Of a stretch of DNA of 64,000 nt, positions 8,474 to 17,331 are shown piece after piece. Source of the stretch: Clostridia bacterium. GTDB taxonomy: Bacteria > Bacillota_A > Clostridia > Christensenellales > Aristaeellaceae. The stretch's first letter is position 1. Each line of letters opens with the position of its first letter. The position numbers and the translations under genes were made by a program. The notes under the pieces are model-generated. The model saw only the letters and a program-made list of their open reading frames with translations, did not search any database and had not been told where the DNA came from. Location: assembly GCA_017530275.1 (NCBI GenBank), contig JAFXMP010000350.1:1-64000 (forward strand), written 5' to 3'.

Positions 8474-10869
8474 ATGCAATACGGTTATTTCGACAATGCC
8501 CGCCGGGAATATGTGATCACCGACCCCCGCACGCCCATGCCCTGGGCCAATTACTTAGGTTCACCGGAATACGGCGCCATCGTGACCCAGAACGCGGGGG
8601 GCTACAGCTTTGTCAAGTCCGGCGCGGCGGGGCGCATCCTGCGCTATATGTTCAACCAGTTCGACGAGCCGGGCCGCTATATCTACCTGCGGGACGAGGA
8701 TACCGGCGATTTTTGGTCCGCCTCCTGGCGGCCGGTGGAAAAGCCCCTCAAGGATTATGAGACTGTCACCCGCCATGGCACCAGCTACACCCAGATCGAA
8801 TCCGCCTATGACGGCGTCGAAACCAAGGCCCTGTACTACGTGCCCATGGACGCCGCCCACGAGGTCTGGCGCCTGGCCGTGACCAACACGGGCGACGCGC
8901 CCGGAAGATCGGCGTGTTCGGCTACTGCGAATTCACCACCGACAGCTTTTACACCCAGGACCTGGTGAACATGCAGTACACCCAGTTCATCACCGTGACC
9001 GAGTTCCACAAGGACCATATTTTGCAGCGCATCAACCAGTTCTGCAACGTGAACGAAAACGGCGAGAACGGCATGGAGCGCTTCTTCGGCCTGGCTGGCG
9101 CGGAAGTGGAAAGCTACACCGGCCGCCGGGACCGGTTCCTTGGCGTGCACCGGTTCAACGCGCCCAAGGGCGTTACGGACGGCAGACTGGACAACAGCGT
9201 GAACTTCAACGGCAATCCCTGCGGGGCCCTGCACACGGTTCTTGAATTGCAGCCTGGCGAAACCAAAACCATCGCCTTCCTGCTGGGCCGCAAAGGCGAA
9301 CAGGAAGCGAAGGAATTGATCCGCCGCTATCGGGATACCGCCTACACCGTGGACGCGGAATGGCGCACCCTCATCGATTACTGGCACGGCAAGCTGAACA
9401 ACCTGAACATCCACACCCCGGACGATAACCTGAACACCATGGTGAACACCTGGAACGCTTTCCAGTGCTTCACCACCTTCGTCTGGAGCCGCGCCGCCAG
9501 CCTGATCTACTGCGGCGAGCGCAACGGCTACGGCTACCGGGACACCGTGCAGGATATCCAGGGCATCATCCACCTGGACCCTGCCATGGCCAAAGACCGC
9601 ATCCGCTTCATGCTTTCCGCTCAGGTACACCACGGCGCGGGCCTGCCCCTGGTGAAATATTCCCACAATCCCGGCCATGAGGACACCCCGGAGCAGGACA
9701 GCTACGTGAAGGAAACCGGCCATCCCGCCTACCGCGCTGACGACGCCATGTGGCTGTTCCCCACCGTGTATAAGTACGTTGCCGAAACCGGCGACAAGGA
9801 CTTCCTCAATGAAGTGATCCCCTTCGCGGACTACGACGAGGGTACCGTCATCGAGCATTTGAAGCGGGCCATCGATTTTACCATGCACCATTTGGGCGCT
9901 CACGGCATGCCCGCCGGCCTGCACGCCGACTGGAACGACTGTCTGAAATTGGGCGCCCAGGGCGAAAGCAGCTTCGTGGCCTTCCAGTTCTATCTGGCCC
10001 TGCGGCAGTTGGACGAACTGCTGCCCGATACAGAAGAAAACAAGGCATACAGCGCCTGGCTGAAGGAAACCGCCGAAAACCAATTGAAGCTCATCAACGA
10101 GTATTTCTGGGAGGACGACCGCTTCCGCCGCGGCTATACCCAGGAAGGCGCGGTGATCGGCAGCAAGCACGATCCCGAGGCCGCCATGTGGCTCAATCCC
10201 CAGTCCTGGTGCGTCATTTCCGGCGGAGCCACCAAAGAGCAGGCCGAAAAGAGCATGGAAACGGTCTACGAACAGCTCAATACCCCCAACGGCATCGAGC
10301 TGATGACCCCCTGCTACAAAAAGCACGCCTTTGACGGCGCGGCCATGCTGCTCTTTAACCCCACCACCAAGGAAAACGGCGGCATCTTCTGCCAGGCCCA
10401 GGGCTGGGCCATCCTGGCGGAAGCGCTGCTGGGCCACGGCGGACGGGCCTTCCAGTACTTCAAGGAATCCTGCCCCGCCGCCTACAACGACCGGGCCGAG
10501 ATCCGCGAGGTGGAGCCCTACGTGCACTCCCAGTTCATCGAGGGCCACGAAACGCCCCAGCCGGGCCGCGCTCACGTGCATTGGCTCACCGGCACCGCCT
10601 CCACCGTCATGGTGGGCATGGTGGAAGGCATCTTAGGCCTGCGCCCCACCCCCGACGGCCTGCGCATTATTCCCGCCATTCCCGCGGCATGGGACGGCTT
10701 CACCATGGAAAAGACCTTCCGGGGCAAGCGCCTGCATATCACCGTGGATAACGCAGCCCACCATGAGGGCGGCGTGCAGAAGCTGCTGGTCAACGGTCAG
10801 GCCGTCACCGCCCAAGTCCTCACCGACGATATGCTCCACGATGGCGACCAGATCACTGTGGTGATGTAA
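8474..10869 (+). pseudogene. GH94 cellobiose/chitobiose-type phosphorylase, split by a one-base frameshift
   Basis: Two overlapping frames together encode about 798 residues of a GH94 inverting disaccharide phosphorylase. The first (from 8474) carries the typical N-terminus YGYFDNARREYVITDP and the beta-sandwich domain. It goes out of frame near 8900, at GCGCCCGGAAG, where one C appears missing. The other frame resumes at GVFGYCEF and continues to 10869 with the catalytic barrel (YGYRDTVQD, HADWNDCLKL with the general acid Asp, and ENGGIFCQAQGW). Family role: phosphorolysis of cellobiose or a related disaccharide into sugar-1-phosphate and free sugar in the cytoplasm. No signal peptide. GGAGG precedes the ATG. 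A sequencing or assembly error is as likely as a true mutation, because both halves look conserved. Confidence 0.82.
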
Positions 10870-10881
10870 CTCTCGGAATAA

Positions 10882-11038
10882 AAGAACACTTTAAGTGAGT
10901 GTGGAGTTTGGAGGGTGGAGGGTGGAGTTTTGAATTGTCTGTCACTTTTGAATAGTAACTTGCAGGATAAACTGCGAATCACTATATATAACTCCACCCT
11001 CCACTCTCCACCCTCCAAACTCACTGAAAGTGCTCTTG
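10882..11038. repeat. heptad-arm palindrome, copy R2
   Basis: The left arm reads in 7-bp units GAGTGTG, GAGTTTG, GAGGGTG, GAGGGTG. The right arm, reverse complemented, reads GAGTTTG, GAGGGTG, GAGAGTG, GAGGGTG. An outer stem (GAACACTTTAAGTGAG with its partner) extends it. The core has ACTATATATAA. It starts 12 bases after the GH94 stop. Confidence 0.85.
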
Positions 11039-11062
11039 AAATTCGCATCTGTTTGGGGGGGA

Positions 11063-11091
11063 TTGACTTTTCCCCTTTTCCCGCATATAAT
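11063..11091 (+). promoter_or_regulatory. sigma-A promoter of the cysE-cysS operon
   Basis: TTGACT (11063-11068), a 17-base spacer, then TATAAT (11086-11091). Predicted transcription start is near 11098, directly before the T-box leader. Confidence 0.9.
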
Positions 11092-11097
11092 AGCAGC

Positions 11098-11317
11098 GAG
11101 CGATGAACGGGAAAAAAGCCCGGATCATGCGGCGGAAGAGAGGACGCGTCATCGGCTGAAAGCGCGTCCCGCCGTGCCAGGCAGTGCCCCCGGGAGCAGC
11201 GAGGCAGAAAATCAGTACGCCCCGCCGTATGCGCCGCGTTAAGGCGATTTCCCAGAAAGTAAGAGTGGATCAAGACGGCCCGCCGTTCTCTGAAAGGAGA
11301 GGCGCGCCGTTTTTTTG
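11098..11317 (+). promoter_or_regulatory. cysteine T-box leader (tRNA-Cys sensing riboswitch)
   Basis: The distal part of stem I is plain: AAGAGAGGACGCG, apical loop with GGCTGAAAG, and the paired strand CGCGTCC (11142-11148 with 11163-11169). A lower helix pairs GGCGG with CCGCC. The internal loop that follows holds TGC (Cys codon) at 11175-11177 and again at 11185-11187, either of which could be the specifier. The T-box bulge is AGAGTGGA at 11262-11269. Its TGGA pairs with UCCA, the acceptor end expected for tRNA-Cys (discriminator U). A terminator follows. Uncharged tRNA-Cys should favour read-through into cysE and cysS. Confidence 0.9.
11275..11317 (+). terminator. T-box-controlled attenuator
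   Basis: CGGCCCGCCGTTCTC pairs imperfectly with GAGAGGCGCGCCG, followed by seven T. The 5' strand overlaps bases that would form the antiterminator with the T-box sequence. Confidence 0.85.
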
Positions 11318-11333
11318 TCAGGGGGAAACAGCC

Positions 11334-12020
11334 ATGTTTGAAAGATTGAAGCGGGATCTGGACGCGGTAATCGCCCGGGACCCGGCGGTTCATTCCCGGT
11401 GGGAGGTCTTTTTCTGTTATCCGGGCTTCAAGGCCGTGCGCTCCCACCGGAGGGCGCACAAAGCCTATCTGAAAGGCCATTTTCTGCTGGCCCGGCTCAT
11501 TAATTTTCATTCCTACCAGCGCACGGGCATCGACATCCACCCCGGCGCGAAGTTAGGCGAGGGCGTGTTCATCGACCACGGCACCGGCGTGGTGATCGGC
11601 GAAACCGCCGAGGTGGGCGACGACGTGACCATCTACCAGGGCGCGACCCTGGGCGGCACCGGCAAGGACACCGGCAAGCGCCATCCCACCATCGGGAAAG
11701 GCGTCACCGTGGGGGCCGGGGCCAAGGTGCTGGGCCCCATCACCATCGGCGACCATGTGAAGATCGGCGCGGGGGCCATCGTCTTAAAGGACGTGCCGGA
11801 TCACTGTACCGTCGTCGGCAACCCCGGCCGCATCGTGCGCGGCCCCGCCACACGCCCGGATATCGACCTGAACCACGGCGACCTGCCCGATCCCGTGGCC
11901 GACCGGGTGCACGCCATTGAAAACAAGCTGGAGCTTTTGGCGCAGGAAACCGAAGAACAAAGGGACTGCGAAAACTGTCCGCGGGAAGAATGCCCCATGA
12001 AAAAAGAAAAAGCAAAATGA
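11334..12020 (+). CDS. cysE: serine O-acetyltransferase
   Basis: A 228-residue left-handed beta-helix acetyltransferase that makes O-acetylserine from serine and acetyl-CoA, the first step of cysteine synthesis. The short N-terminal helical domain (MFERLKRDLDAVIARDPAVH) and hexapeptide repeats (GIDIHPGAKLGEGVFIDHG, GKRHPTIGKGVTVG, VVGNPGRIV) are typical of the short Gram-positive form. An in-frame start at 11184 is rejected because it lies inside the T-box; the ATG at 11334 follows AGGGGGAA. The C-terminus ends in an unusual Cys-containing tail (DCENCPREECPMKKEKAK), possibly metal-binding. It heads an operon with cysS and is controlled by tRNA-Cys charging. Confidence 0.95.
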   Translation: MFERLKRDLDAVIARDPAVHSRWEVFFCYPGFKAVRSHRRAHKAYLKGHFLLARLINFHSYQRTGIDIHPGAKLGEGVFIDHGTGVVIGETAEVGDDVTIYQGATLGGTGKDTGKRHPTIGKGVTVGAGAKVLGPITIGDHVKIGAGAIVLKDVPDHCTVVGNPGRIVRGPATRPDIDLNHGDLPDPVADRVHAIENKLELLAQETEEQRDCENCPREECPMKKEKAK

Positions 12021-12041
12021 CATACAAGGGAGGATACATTG

Positions 12042-13439
12042 ATGCAAATTTACAACAGTCAGACAAGGAAAAAGGAAGAATTCGTTCCCCTGCATCCCGG
12101 CAAGGTGGGCATTTACGCCTGCGGCCCCACGGTGTACGATTATTTCCACATCGGCAACGCCCGGCCCTTCATCACCTTCGACGTGCTGCGCCGGTACTTT
12201 GAGCACCGGGGCTATGAAGTGACCTTCGTGCAGAACTTCACCGACATCGACGACAAGATGATCAAACGCGCCAACGCCGAGGGCATCACGGTGAAGGAGC
12301 TGGGCGACCGCTTCATCAAGGAATACTACCAGGACGCTCAGTCCTTGGGCATCCGGCCCGCCACGGTGCACCCCCGTGCCACGGAGCATATCGGCGAAAT
12401 CATCCATCTGGTCAAGACCCTGGAAGATAAGGGCTACGCCTACGAGGTCAACGGCGACGTGTACTTCGACGTGGAAAAGGATAAGGGTTACGGCAAGCTG
12501 TCCGGCCAGAATCTGGACGACCTGGAAGCGGGCGCCCGTATCGACGTGGACGACGTGAAGCGCAACCCCGCCGACTTCGCCCTGTGGAAAGCCCAGAAGC
12601 CCGGCGAGCCCGCCTGGGATTCCCCCTGGGGCAAGGGCCGTCCCGGCTGGCACATCGAATGCAGCGCCATGAGCATGAAGTATTTGGGTGAAACCTTCGA
12701 TATCCACGCGGGCGGCAAGGACCTGCTGTTCCCCCACCACGAAAACGAAGTGGCCCAGAGCGAGTGCGCCACCGGCAAGCCCTTCGCCCGGTACTGGATG
12801 CACAACGGCTTCATCAACATCGACAACGAGAAAATGAGCAAATCCCTGGGCAATTTCTTCACCGTGCGTGATATTGTGAAGGAATACAATCCCGAGGACA
12901 TCCGCATGTTCATGCTCTCCGCCCACTACCGTTCTCCCGTGAATTTCAGCCGGGATATGGTGGCTCAGGCTCACGCCTCCCTCCAGCGGCTGTACACCGC
13001 CCGGGAACACCTGCTGTTTTTGCAGAAGAACGCCCAGGAAAAGGCCCTTTCCGCCGACGAGGAAGCGCTGCTGGCCCGCGTGAAAGAGGACGCGGACCGC
13101 TTCGACGCCGCCATGGACGACGACCTGAACACCGCCGACGCCCTGGGAGCAATCTTTGAAATCGTGAAGGACGCCAACGTGAGCCTGAACGAGCAGAGCA
13201 GCAAAACCGCCGTGGACAGCGTGCTCAAGACCCTGCTGGAGCTCACCGGCGTGCTGGGCCTGCTCATGAAGAAAGCCGACGACGGCCTGCCCGCCGAAAT
13301 CCAGCAAATGGCCGACGAACGCGCAAAGGCCCGCAAGGAAAAGAACTGGAAGCGCAGCGACGAGCTGCGCGACGCCCTGGCCGCCGCCGGGTATCTGGTG
13401 AAGGACACCCCCCAGGGGCAGAGCATTACGAAGATGTAA
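12042..13439 (+). CDS. cysS: cysteinyl-tRNA synthetase
   Basis: A 465-residue class I aminoacyl-tRNA synthetase that charges tRNA-Cys. The N-terminal CGPTVYDYFHIGNARPF carries the first zinc cysteine and the HIGN form of the HIGH motif. KMSKSLGNF is the KMSKS loop, and the DALR-type helical domain is at the C-terminus. Length is normal. The ATG at 12042 is chosen over a TTG three bases earlier because GGGAGG lies 8 bases upstream. It follows cysE by 21 bases and shares its T-box. Confidence 0.96.
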   Translation: MQIYNSQTRKKEEFVPLHPGKVGIYACGPTVYDYFHIGNARPFITFDVLRRYFEHRGYEVTFVQNFTDIDDKMIKRANAEGITVKELGDRFIKEYYQDAQSLGIRPATVHPRATEHIGEIIHLVKTLEDKGYAYEVNGDVYFDVEKDKGYGKLSGQNLDDLEAGARIDVDDVKRNPADFALWKAQKPGEPAWDSPWGKGRPGWHIECSAMSMKYLGETFDIHAGGKDLLFPHHENEVAQSECATGKPFARYWMHNGFINIDNEKMSKSLGNFFTVRDIVKEYNPEDIRMFMLSAHYRSPVNFSRDMVAQAHASLQRLYTAREHLLFLQKNAQEKALSADEEALLARVKEDADRFDAAMDDDLNTADALGAIFEIVKDANVSLNEQSSKTAVDSVLKTLLELTGVLGLLMKKADDGLPAEIQQMADERAKARKEKNWKRSDELRDALAAAGYLVKDTPQGQSITKM

Positions 13440-13455
13440 GGAACCAGCCGAAAAG

Positions 13456-13494
13456 AACGCGCCGCCCGCACGCAGCCGGGCGGCGCGTTTTCTT
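13456..13494 (+). terminator. terminator of cysE-cysS
   Basis: AACGCGCCGCCCG and CGGGCGGCGCGTT form a 13-bp stem followed by TTTCTT. Confidence 0.92.
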
Positions 13495-13534
13495 ACAGCC
13501 GGACGATTTTACAGATTTTGTAAAACCCGGTCCG

Positions 13535-13564
13535 TTGACAAATTTCTGCTCTCGGTGCTACAAT
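13535..13564 (+). promoter_or_regulatory. sigma-A promoter of the ABC exporter pair
   Basis: TTGACA (13535-13540), 18-base spacer, TACAAT (13559-13564) with TGC just before it as an extended -10. Confidence 0.85.
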
Positions 13565-13606
13565 GCCAAATGATGGAGTTTTCCGAACACACGGGAGTGA
13601 CAGCGC

Positions 13607-15370
13607 ATGAGATTCTTATGGAAGTATCTGAAAAAATACGCCCGGCGCATCATCGGCGTGATGGGGATCAAGCTGTCCGGCACGGTGCTGGAGCTGCTGA
13701 TCCCCTACGTGATGGAGCATCTGATCGATCATGTGGTGCCCACCAAACAGATGCTTTCCGTGCTGCTGTGGGGCCTTGCCATGATCGCGCTGGCGATTGG
13801 CGTGCGGATGCTGAACGTAACGGCCAACCGGCTTTCCGTGCGCACAGCCAAGGAAACGGCCTGGGAGGTGCGGCGGGATCTGTTCCATACGGCGCTGAAC
13901 CTGTCCGGCAAACAGATGGACGAGGTGGGCCTGCCCTCGCTCATTTCCCGCATGACTTCGGACAGCTATAACGTGCAGAACTTTATCCGGTTCGTACAGA
14001 CGATGGGCGTGCGCGCCCCCATCATGCTGGTGGGCGGCATCGCCATTACGTTGACCATGGACGTGGGCCTGGCTTCCATCCTTTGCATTATGGCCCCCAT
14101 CATGATCGCCCTGGTGGTGTTTATTTCCATGAAGGGCATCCCGCTGTACGACCGGGTGCAGCGGGGCATGGACGATATCGTGCGCGTCATGCGGGAAAAT
14201 ATCACCGGCATCCGGGTGGTGAAAGCCCTCTCCCGGGAGCCTTACGAAATCAAACGCTTTTCCGCCGCCAACGCGGAAACCGCCCGGCGGGACATCAAGG
14301 CGGGCATGATCATGGCAATGCCGGGCCCCATCGTGACGCTGTTTTTGAACGTGGGTCTGACTCTGGTGGTACTGCTGGGCGCCCGGCGGGTGAACGACGG
14401 AGTTACGGAGCCGGGGGTGATCCTGGCCTTCCTGACTTACTTTAATATGGTCCTGATGGGCGTCATGGGCCTCAACCGGTTTTTCATGATGCTGTCCAAG
14501 GCCAACGCTTCCGCGAGCCGCATCGGCCAGGTGGTGGAAACGGAAGAAGCGCTGCCGCCCCTGCCGGACAGCCAGGCCGCCCACACGGATCGGCCCGGCT
14601 ACATTGTTTTCGATCACGTGTCCTTTAGTTATGACAGCGGCGCGGAAACAGCTGCGGATGGGGCGGGCTTTGCCGGGTCCCACCGGCAGAAATGCTTAGA
14701 AGATATCGATTTTGCCATTCCCTATGGCGGCACTTTGGGCGTCATCGGGGCGACCGGCGCGGGCAAAACCAGCATCGTGAACCTGCTCATGCGCTTTTAC
14801 GATCCCCAGGAGGGCCACGTGTTTGTGGACGGCAGGGACGTGCGAACCTATGACCGGGACGAACTGCACGGAAAATTCGGCGTGGTGTTCCAGAACGACG
14901 TGGTTTTTGCCGATACCGTGCGGGAAAATATTGCCTTTGGCCGGGACGTTTCCGACGAGGCCCTGCGCTTCGCCGCCCGGGACGCCATGGCCCAGGAATT
15001 TGTGGAAAGCTATGAGGACGCCTACGAGCACCGGGCCGTGATCCACGGGGCCAATTTTTCCGGGGGCCAAAAGCAGCGTCTGCTGATTGCCCGGGCCCTG
15101 GCGGCCAAGCCGGAAATTCTGGTGCTGGACGATTCCTCCTCCGCCCTGGATTACCGCACCGACGCAGGCGTGCGCAAAGCCATCCGGGAAAATTACGCCC
15201 CTGCTGCCACCATCGTGATCGCCCAGCGGGTCAGTTCCATCCGGGCCCTGGACCAGATCATCGTGCTGGACGAGGGCAAAGTGATCGGCTGCGGCACCCA
15301 TGAAGCGCTGCTTTCCTCCTGCCCGGCCTACCGGGAAATCCATGAAACGCAGATGGGGGAGGTGGAGTAA
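13607..15370 (+). CDS. ABC exporter half-transporter with a degenerate ATP site (subunit A)
   Basis: A 587-residue half-transporter: six TM helices in about residues 15-310, then the nucleotide-binding domain. Walker A is GATGAGKTSIV, the signature FSGGQKQR is canonical, and Walker B is ILVLDDSSSALD. Asp replaces the catalytic Glu after Walker B, the mark of the degenerate subunit in heterodimeric exporters such as TM287/288 or BmrCD. About 18 extra residues (SGAETAADGAGFAGS...) sit in the A-loop/strand region before Walker A. It is followed after one base by its partner. Substrate unknown: drugs, lipids or peptides are possible. Confidence 0.88.
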   Translation: MRFLWKYLKKYARRIIGVMGIKLSGTVLELLIPYVMEHLIDHVVPTKQMLSVLLWGLAMIALAIGVRMLNVTANRLSVRTAKETAWEVRRDLFHTALNLSGKQMDEVGLPSLISRMTSDSYNVQNFIRFVQTMGVRAPIMLVGGIAITLTMDVGLASILCIMAPIMIALVVFISMKGIPLYDRVQRGMDDIVRVMRENITGIRVVKALSREPYEIKRFSAANAETARRDIKAGMIMAMPGPIVTLFLNVGLTLVVLLGARRVNDGVTEPGVILAFLTYFNMVLMGVMGLNRFFMMLSKANASASRIGQVVETEEALPPLPDSQAAHTDRPGYIVFDHVSFSYDSGAETAADGAGFAGSHRQKCLEDIDFAIPYGGTLGVIGATGAGKTSIVNLLMRFYDPQEGHVFVDGRDVRTYDRDELHGKFGVVFQNDVVFADTVRENIAFGRDVSDEALRFAARDAMAQEFVESYEDAYEHRAVIHGANFSGGQKQRLLIARALAAKPEILVLDDSSSALDYRTDAGVRKAIRENYAPAATIVIAQRVSSIRALDQIIVLDEGKVIGCGTHEALLSSCPAYREIHETQMGEVE

Positions 15371-15371
15371 G

Positions 15372-17141
15372 ATGGCACGCCGCGATTCCATCATGCATAA
15401 GCCCAAGGATACCCGGAAGGCGCTGCGCCGCATGCTGGCCTTTCTGGGCCCCTTCAAATGGCTGATTTTGCTGGTAGCCGTGCTCTGTGTAGCCTCCAAC
15501 CTTCTGGCCCTGTGGGGGCCCAATCTGGCGGGCTCCGCCATCAACGAAGCCGCCGCGGGCAAAGGAAAGGTAGATTTTGACCAGGTCAGGTACTTTGCCC
15601 TGCGCATGCTGATCTGCTACGTCTCTTCCTCCCTGCTCACCATTTCCATTCACTTTATCATGATGAACGTGTCCAAGCGCGCCGCCAAGCACATGCGCCA
15701 GGCGGTGTTCGATAAGCTCATGCGCCTGCCCGTGGGGTACTTTGACCGCAACCAGGCCGGGGACATCATCAGCCGCGTCAGTTATGATATCGACGTGATT
15801 TCCACCTGCATGGGCACGGACGTGGTATCCATCCTCACCAGCACGGTCACAGTGGTGGGTTCCGTGGTCATGATGGCTTCTATTTCCCTGCCGCTTTCCG
15901 CGGTGGTGCTGTTCAGCGTGCCCGCCGCCGTGATCTATACCTCCCGCATGCGCAAAATCACCCAGCCCCGGTTCGTAAAGCGCTCCAAAAACTACGGCAT
16001 CATGAACGGCTTTGTGGAGGAAATGCTCTCGGGACAAAAGACCATTCAGGCATACGCCTACGAAAAGCGGGTGGAAGATAAATTCAACAATATCAACACC
16101 TCCGCCGCGGAAGCCTACTATGACGCGGAATATTACGGCGTCACCATCGGCCCCACCATGGGCTCCATCAACAATATCACCCTGTCCCTGATCGCGCTGC
16201 TTGGGTCCATCCTGTACATGGGCGGCTCCATTTCCCTTGGCTCTATATCCTCTTTCGTGCTCTATTCCCGCAAGTTTTCCGGGCCCATCAACGAAATCGC
16301 CAATATCATCAACGAATTGTTTTCCGCCCTCGCCGCTTCCGAGCGGGTGTTCGCCCTGCTGGACGAAAAGGAAGAACTGAAAGACATTGAAAACGCAAAA
16401 ACCCTGGAAAACGTAAAAGGCGACGTGGCATTGTCCCACGTGGCTTTCGGCTACGATCCCGGCAAAACCATCATCCACGACCTGACCATGCGGGCCGACG
16501 CGGGCAAGCTCATCGCGATCGTAGGCCCCACCGGCGCGGGCAAAACCACCATCATCAACCTGCTCATGCGCTTTTACGACGTGGATCAGGGCGAAATCAC
16601 TGTGGACGGGGCGGACATCCGCGTTTGCACCCGCAGCAGTGTGCGCAAAGCCTACGCCATGGTCTTGCAGGACACCTGGGTGTTTCGGGGCACCATTTTT
16701 GATAATATCGCCTACGGCAAAGAAAACGCCACCATGGACGAGGTGGTGGCCGCCGCCAAGGCCGCCCACATCCACCCCTTCATCATGCGCCTGCCCCAGG
16801 GTTATGAGACCGTGATCAGCGAGGACGGGGGCAACATTTCCAAGGGCCAGAAGCAACTGCTCACCATCGCCCGGGCCATGCTCTACGACGCCCGCATGCT
16901 GATCCTGGACGAGGCCACCTCCAACGTGGACACCTCCACCGAGCGCCAGATCCAGGCCGCCATGCGCCGCCTCATGCGGGATAAAACCTGCTTCGTCATC
17001 GCCCACCGCCTGTCCACCATCCAGCACGCCGATTTGATCCTGGTGCTGAACCAGGGCGACGTGGTGGAGCAGGGCACCCATCGTAGCCTGATGGAAAAGA
17101 AAGGGTTCTATTATCAGCTGTACCGGTCGCAGTTTGAGTGA
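15372..17141 (+). CDS. ABC exporter half-transporter with catalytic ATP site (subunit B)
   Basis: A 590-residue partner of the preceding gene, with six TM helices and an NBD with Walker A GPTGAGKTTII and Walker B MLILDEATSNVD (catalytic Glu present). Its signature is NISKGQKQ instead of LSGGQ. Because each ATP site uses one subunit's Walker motifs and the other's signature, the odd signature here and the odd Walker B in the partner fall in the same, degenerate site. This supports an asymmetric heterodimer. The ATG at 15372, after GGAGGTGGAG and right behind the previous stop, is preferred over an in-frame ATG at 15300 inside the upstream gene. Confidence 0.88.
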   Translation: MARRDSIMHKPKDTRKALRRMLAFLGPFKWLILLVAVLCVASNLLALWGPNLAGSAINEAAAGKGKVDFDQVRYFALRMLICYVSSSLLTISIHFIMMNVSKRAAKHMRQAVFDKLMRLPVGYFDRNQAGDIISRVSYDIDVISTCMGTDVVSILTSTVTVVGSVVMMASISLPLSAVVLFSVPAAVIYTSRMRKITQPRFVKRSKNYGIMNGFVEEMLSGQKTIQAYAYEKRVEDKFNNINTSAAEAYYDAEYYGVTIGPTMGSINNITLSLIALLGSILYMGGSISLGSISSFVLYSRKFSGPINEIANIINELFSALAASERVFALLDEKEELKDIENAKTLENVKGDVALSHVAFGYDPGKTIIHDLTMRADAGKLIAIVGPTGAGKTTIINLLMRFYDVDQGEITVDGADIRVCTRSSVRKAYAMVLQDTWVFRGTIFDNIAYGKENATMDEVVAAAKAAHIHPFIMRLPQGYETVISEDGGNISKGQKQLLTIARAMLYDARMLILDEATSNVDTSTERQIQAAMRRLMRDKTCFVIAHRLSTIQHADLILVLNQGDVVEQGTHRSLMEKKGFYYQLYRSQFE

Positions 17142-17331
17142 GACCTACGGTGAACTGTTCGTGTAAAGCGGTTGATATCAATAGAATTGTATGATAGGAC
17201 CCAGCTTTACCAGATAATCCAAATTTTTTGCATACGTAAGCCCTGCTTCTGTCCAAGATGCGTCTTGTCAGCACAGGAAAAATACGGTATAATTCAATCA
17301 GCAAATTCGCACGATGGGGAGAGGATACGGC

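Noticed and set aside
17275..17293. TTGTCA and TATAAT before the GH31 gene as a promoter
   Set aside because: The hexamers are only 7 bases apart; no properly spaced -35 exists, so only an isolated -10 remains.
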